Below are positions 62,477 to 64,000 of a DNA stretch of 64,000 nucleotides, piece after piece. Both the position numbers and the translations under genes were made by a program. Under the pieces are notes generated by a model. The model did not search any database. It saw nothing but the letters and a program-made list of their open reading frames with translations, and had not been told where the DNA came from. Source of the stretch: CAYMUC01 sp964471865 (GTDB lineage Bacteria; Actinomycetota; Acidimicrobiia; Acidimicrobiales; Ilumatobacteraceae); contig CAYYHU010000002.1 of assembly GCA_964471865.1 (NCBI GenBank), positions 62,001 through 126,000 of the forward strand, written 5' to 3'. How positions within the stretch are numbered: the first letter of the stretch is position 1; every line of letters starts with the position of its first letter.

Positions 62477-64000
62477 TCATGAGCTGGGGCGGTGAAGCGC
62501 CGCGTGATCGGCGACATTGCGCGTTCGGTCGGTACGCACCCTGATCAGACGCGGGCCGGTCTCGCCGAGCGCGACCGCGAGTTCCTCGGGACTCGTGACC
62601 GTTCGAGCATCCAGGCGATGGGCCCGGGCGAGTAGTTCGAGGTCGGTTCCATGAGGGGTACCGAACAACGCCTCGAACCGACCGGGTGCCAATGTCGAGG
62701 CCTGGGGCAGGAACGAGAAGATGCCGCCGCCGTCGTTGTCGACCACGACGATGCGGATATCGACACCACGATCAGCCAGCGCGATCAGTGATGAGGAGTC
62801 GTGAACCAAGGCGATGTCACCGAGAAGCACCGCTGTAGGGGCGCTCGTGGCCATAGCGACACCGATCCCGGTGGCCAGGACCCCATCGATACCGTTCGCA
62901 CCTCGGTTCGCATGCACCGTGACATCGCGGCGAGCGGGTGCGAACCATTCGACATCTCGCACCGGCATCGAGGACGCGACCACCAGATGAGAGTCGGCGG
63001 GAAGGGCGCCGAGAACCGTTCGCGCCGTCAAGGGTTCATCCAGGATCTCACGGCCGGCGAAGCGCTGATCGAGGTGATCGCGCATCCGCTTCTCACCGTG
63101 GCGCCATCGAGCCATCCACGGGGTTCTGGCAGCGCCCCGGTGGCCGAGCGCTCCTGCCCACCGCATCAAGGTGTCAGTCGGATCGGCAACGATCCGGTAT
63201 GCGACGGTGTGATCCGGATCGATCACGTGGCCGCGGCCCTGAAGATGGATCTCGAGCGCTTGGGCGTCGCGCAACCACTGGGCTGTGACTTTGGACGCGA
63301 GAGGTTCACCGATCCGGATGACGATCTCGGGGCGGTGATCTCGAGCAAAGGCCTCGTCGCGCAACAGCGAATCGAAGGTCGTCACTGCAGCATCGAGATG
63401 GCGACACCGACTGCGATGATCTGCCATCACCGGCCACTCGAGAGCTGCGGCCAGCGCCGCCACCGCTTCGGGATCGGCCTCGCTCCGCCCGGCGACGATC
63501 ACTCCGCGCACCTGATCGGCGACGAGATCGACGAGAGTCCGAAGGTCCTCGTCGCCGAGCTTCGAGATGCCGATGCGACTCTGAGGGGTCGTGGCTCGGG
63601 CCCGGCGATACAGATCCTCGTCGACATGACCAACGAGGGGTTCGCGAAACGCCAGATTGAGCTGTACCGGGCCGGGTCGCGGCGCTAGCGACGCGGTGAT
63701 CACCCGCTCCCCCAGCGACCGCCAGGACGCCACGGCGGTGATGTCGGGGACTCCCGGATCGACCATGAGACGTAGTGCCGAACCGTAGAGGTTGCGCTGT
63801 TCGATGGTCTGGGCGGCGCCGACTCCTTGGAGCTCGGGCGGCCGGTCCGCGGTGAGGACCACGAGGGGCACCGAGGACAGATCGGCTTCGACGACCGCCG
63901 CATGGACATGGACTGCTGCGGTCCCTGAGGTGCACAACACCAACGCAGGGACTCCCGTGGCAAGTCCGACTCCGAGAGCCATGAACGCTGCAGAGCGCTC
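62477..64000 (-). CDS. menD: SEPHCHC synthase MenD (ThDP-dependent), 5' end outside window
   Basis: 507 residues are in the window and the frame runs off the right edge (its first visible residues are ERSAAFMALGVG). The catalytic N-terminal part continues with PALVLCTSGTAAVH and VVLTADRPPELQGVGAAQTIEQ. The ThDP-diphosphate region shows DIALVHDSSSLIAL, then VVVDNDGGGIFSFLPQ. Middle Rossmann-like domain around VIVAGRSEADPEA. Condenses 2-oxoglutarate with isochorismate, the step after MenF. Convergent with menF across about 190 bases without a gene. Confidence 0.96.
   Translation of the reverse strand, partial: ERSAAFMALGVGLATGVPALVLCTSGTAAVHVHAAVVEADLSSVPLVVLTADRPPELQGVGAAQTIEQRNLYGSALRLMVDPGVPDITAVASWRSLGERVITASLAPRPGPVQLNLAFREPLVGHVDEDLYRRARATTPQSRIGISKLGDEDLRTLVDLVADQVRGVIVAGRSEADPEAVAALAAALEWPVMADHRSRCRHLDAAVTTFDSLLRDEAFARDHRPEIVIRIGEPLASKVTAQWLRDAQALEIHLQGRGHVIDPDHTVAYRIVADPTDTLMRWAGALGHRGAARTPWMARWRHGEKRMRDHLDQRFAGREILDEPLTARTVLGALPADSHLVVASSMPVRDVEWFAPARRDVTVHANRGANGIDGVLATGIGVAMATSAPTAVLLGDIALVHDSSSLIALADRGVDIRIVVVDNDGGGIFSFLPQASTLAPGRFEALFGTPHGTDLELLARAHRLDARTVTSPEELAVALGETGPRLIRVRTDRTRNVADHAALHRPSS

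Overview
The window is GC-rich bacterial DNA with dense, short-spaced genes, many GTG starts and many 1-8 nt stop/start overlaps. The gene order is actinobacterial. Two blocks resemble well-known mycobacterial neighbourhoods: ANTAR regulator-polA-rpsA-coaE-uvrB-uvrA, and glyS-recO-uppS-era. An F420-type luciferase-like oxidoreductase, menaquinone genes, an mtrAB-like two-component locus and a secreted protein with type-2 cell-wall-binding repeats point to a free-living actinobacterium, most likely class Acidimicrobiia. The class is an inference from gene content, not a phylogeny.

Layout. 1-15165 (mostly minus strand): rapZ (partial), a SAM methyltransferase, uvrC, uvrA, uvrB, coaE, rpsA, a second methyltransferase, polA, an ANTAR response regulator and a coiled-coil protein, with one plus-strand NarL-like regulator inside. 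15207-20670 (plus): malQ, a small Nif11-type peptide gene, and a 1007-residue LAL/MalT-type regulator. 20684-35340: accessory genes. These are two SDRs, a 1260-residue secreted double beta-propeller protein, a DUF2786/metallohydrolase pair, a VOC protein, a P450 with an adjacent D-aminoacylase-like amidohydrolase, a DEAD-box helicase and an LPXTG-anchored glycine-rich protein. 35810-40823: tRNA-Leu(CAA) and a type II fatty acid synthesis operon (fabD-fabH-fabG-acpP-fabF), with fabZ facing it. 40838-45138 (minus): an ABM-domain gene, trpC, trpF, trpB, trpA and a peroxiredoxin, reading into fabZ. 45229-50603: glyS, recO, a degenerate cis-prenyltransferase paralogue, then divergent uppS and dinG. 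50682-54159: an MtrA-like regulator divergent from a STAS gene, a histidine kinase and a GerMN lipoprotein. 54166-60291: era, a membrane protein, MaoC, a luciferase-like oxidoreductase, an acyl-CoA ligase and an acyl-CoA dehydrogenase. 60374-64000: menG, menF and menD (partial).

Best candidate for something new: two divergently transcribed cis-prenyltransferase genes at 47356-48711 that look like two halves of one active site. The catalytic protein keeps the substrate motifs but lacks the interface Glu and the C-terminal RxG motif. The partner has lost the catalytic motifs but keeps exactly those two elements. This is the arrangement of eukaryotic DHDDS/NgBR. Second is an 88-residue Nif11-leader peptide with a clear Gly-Gly boundary and a 15-residue Pro/Trp-rich tail at 17085-17351, with no maturase in the window. 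Third is a FabD fused to a lysine-less biotinyl/lipoyl-like domain.
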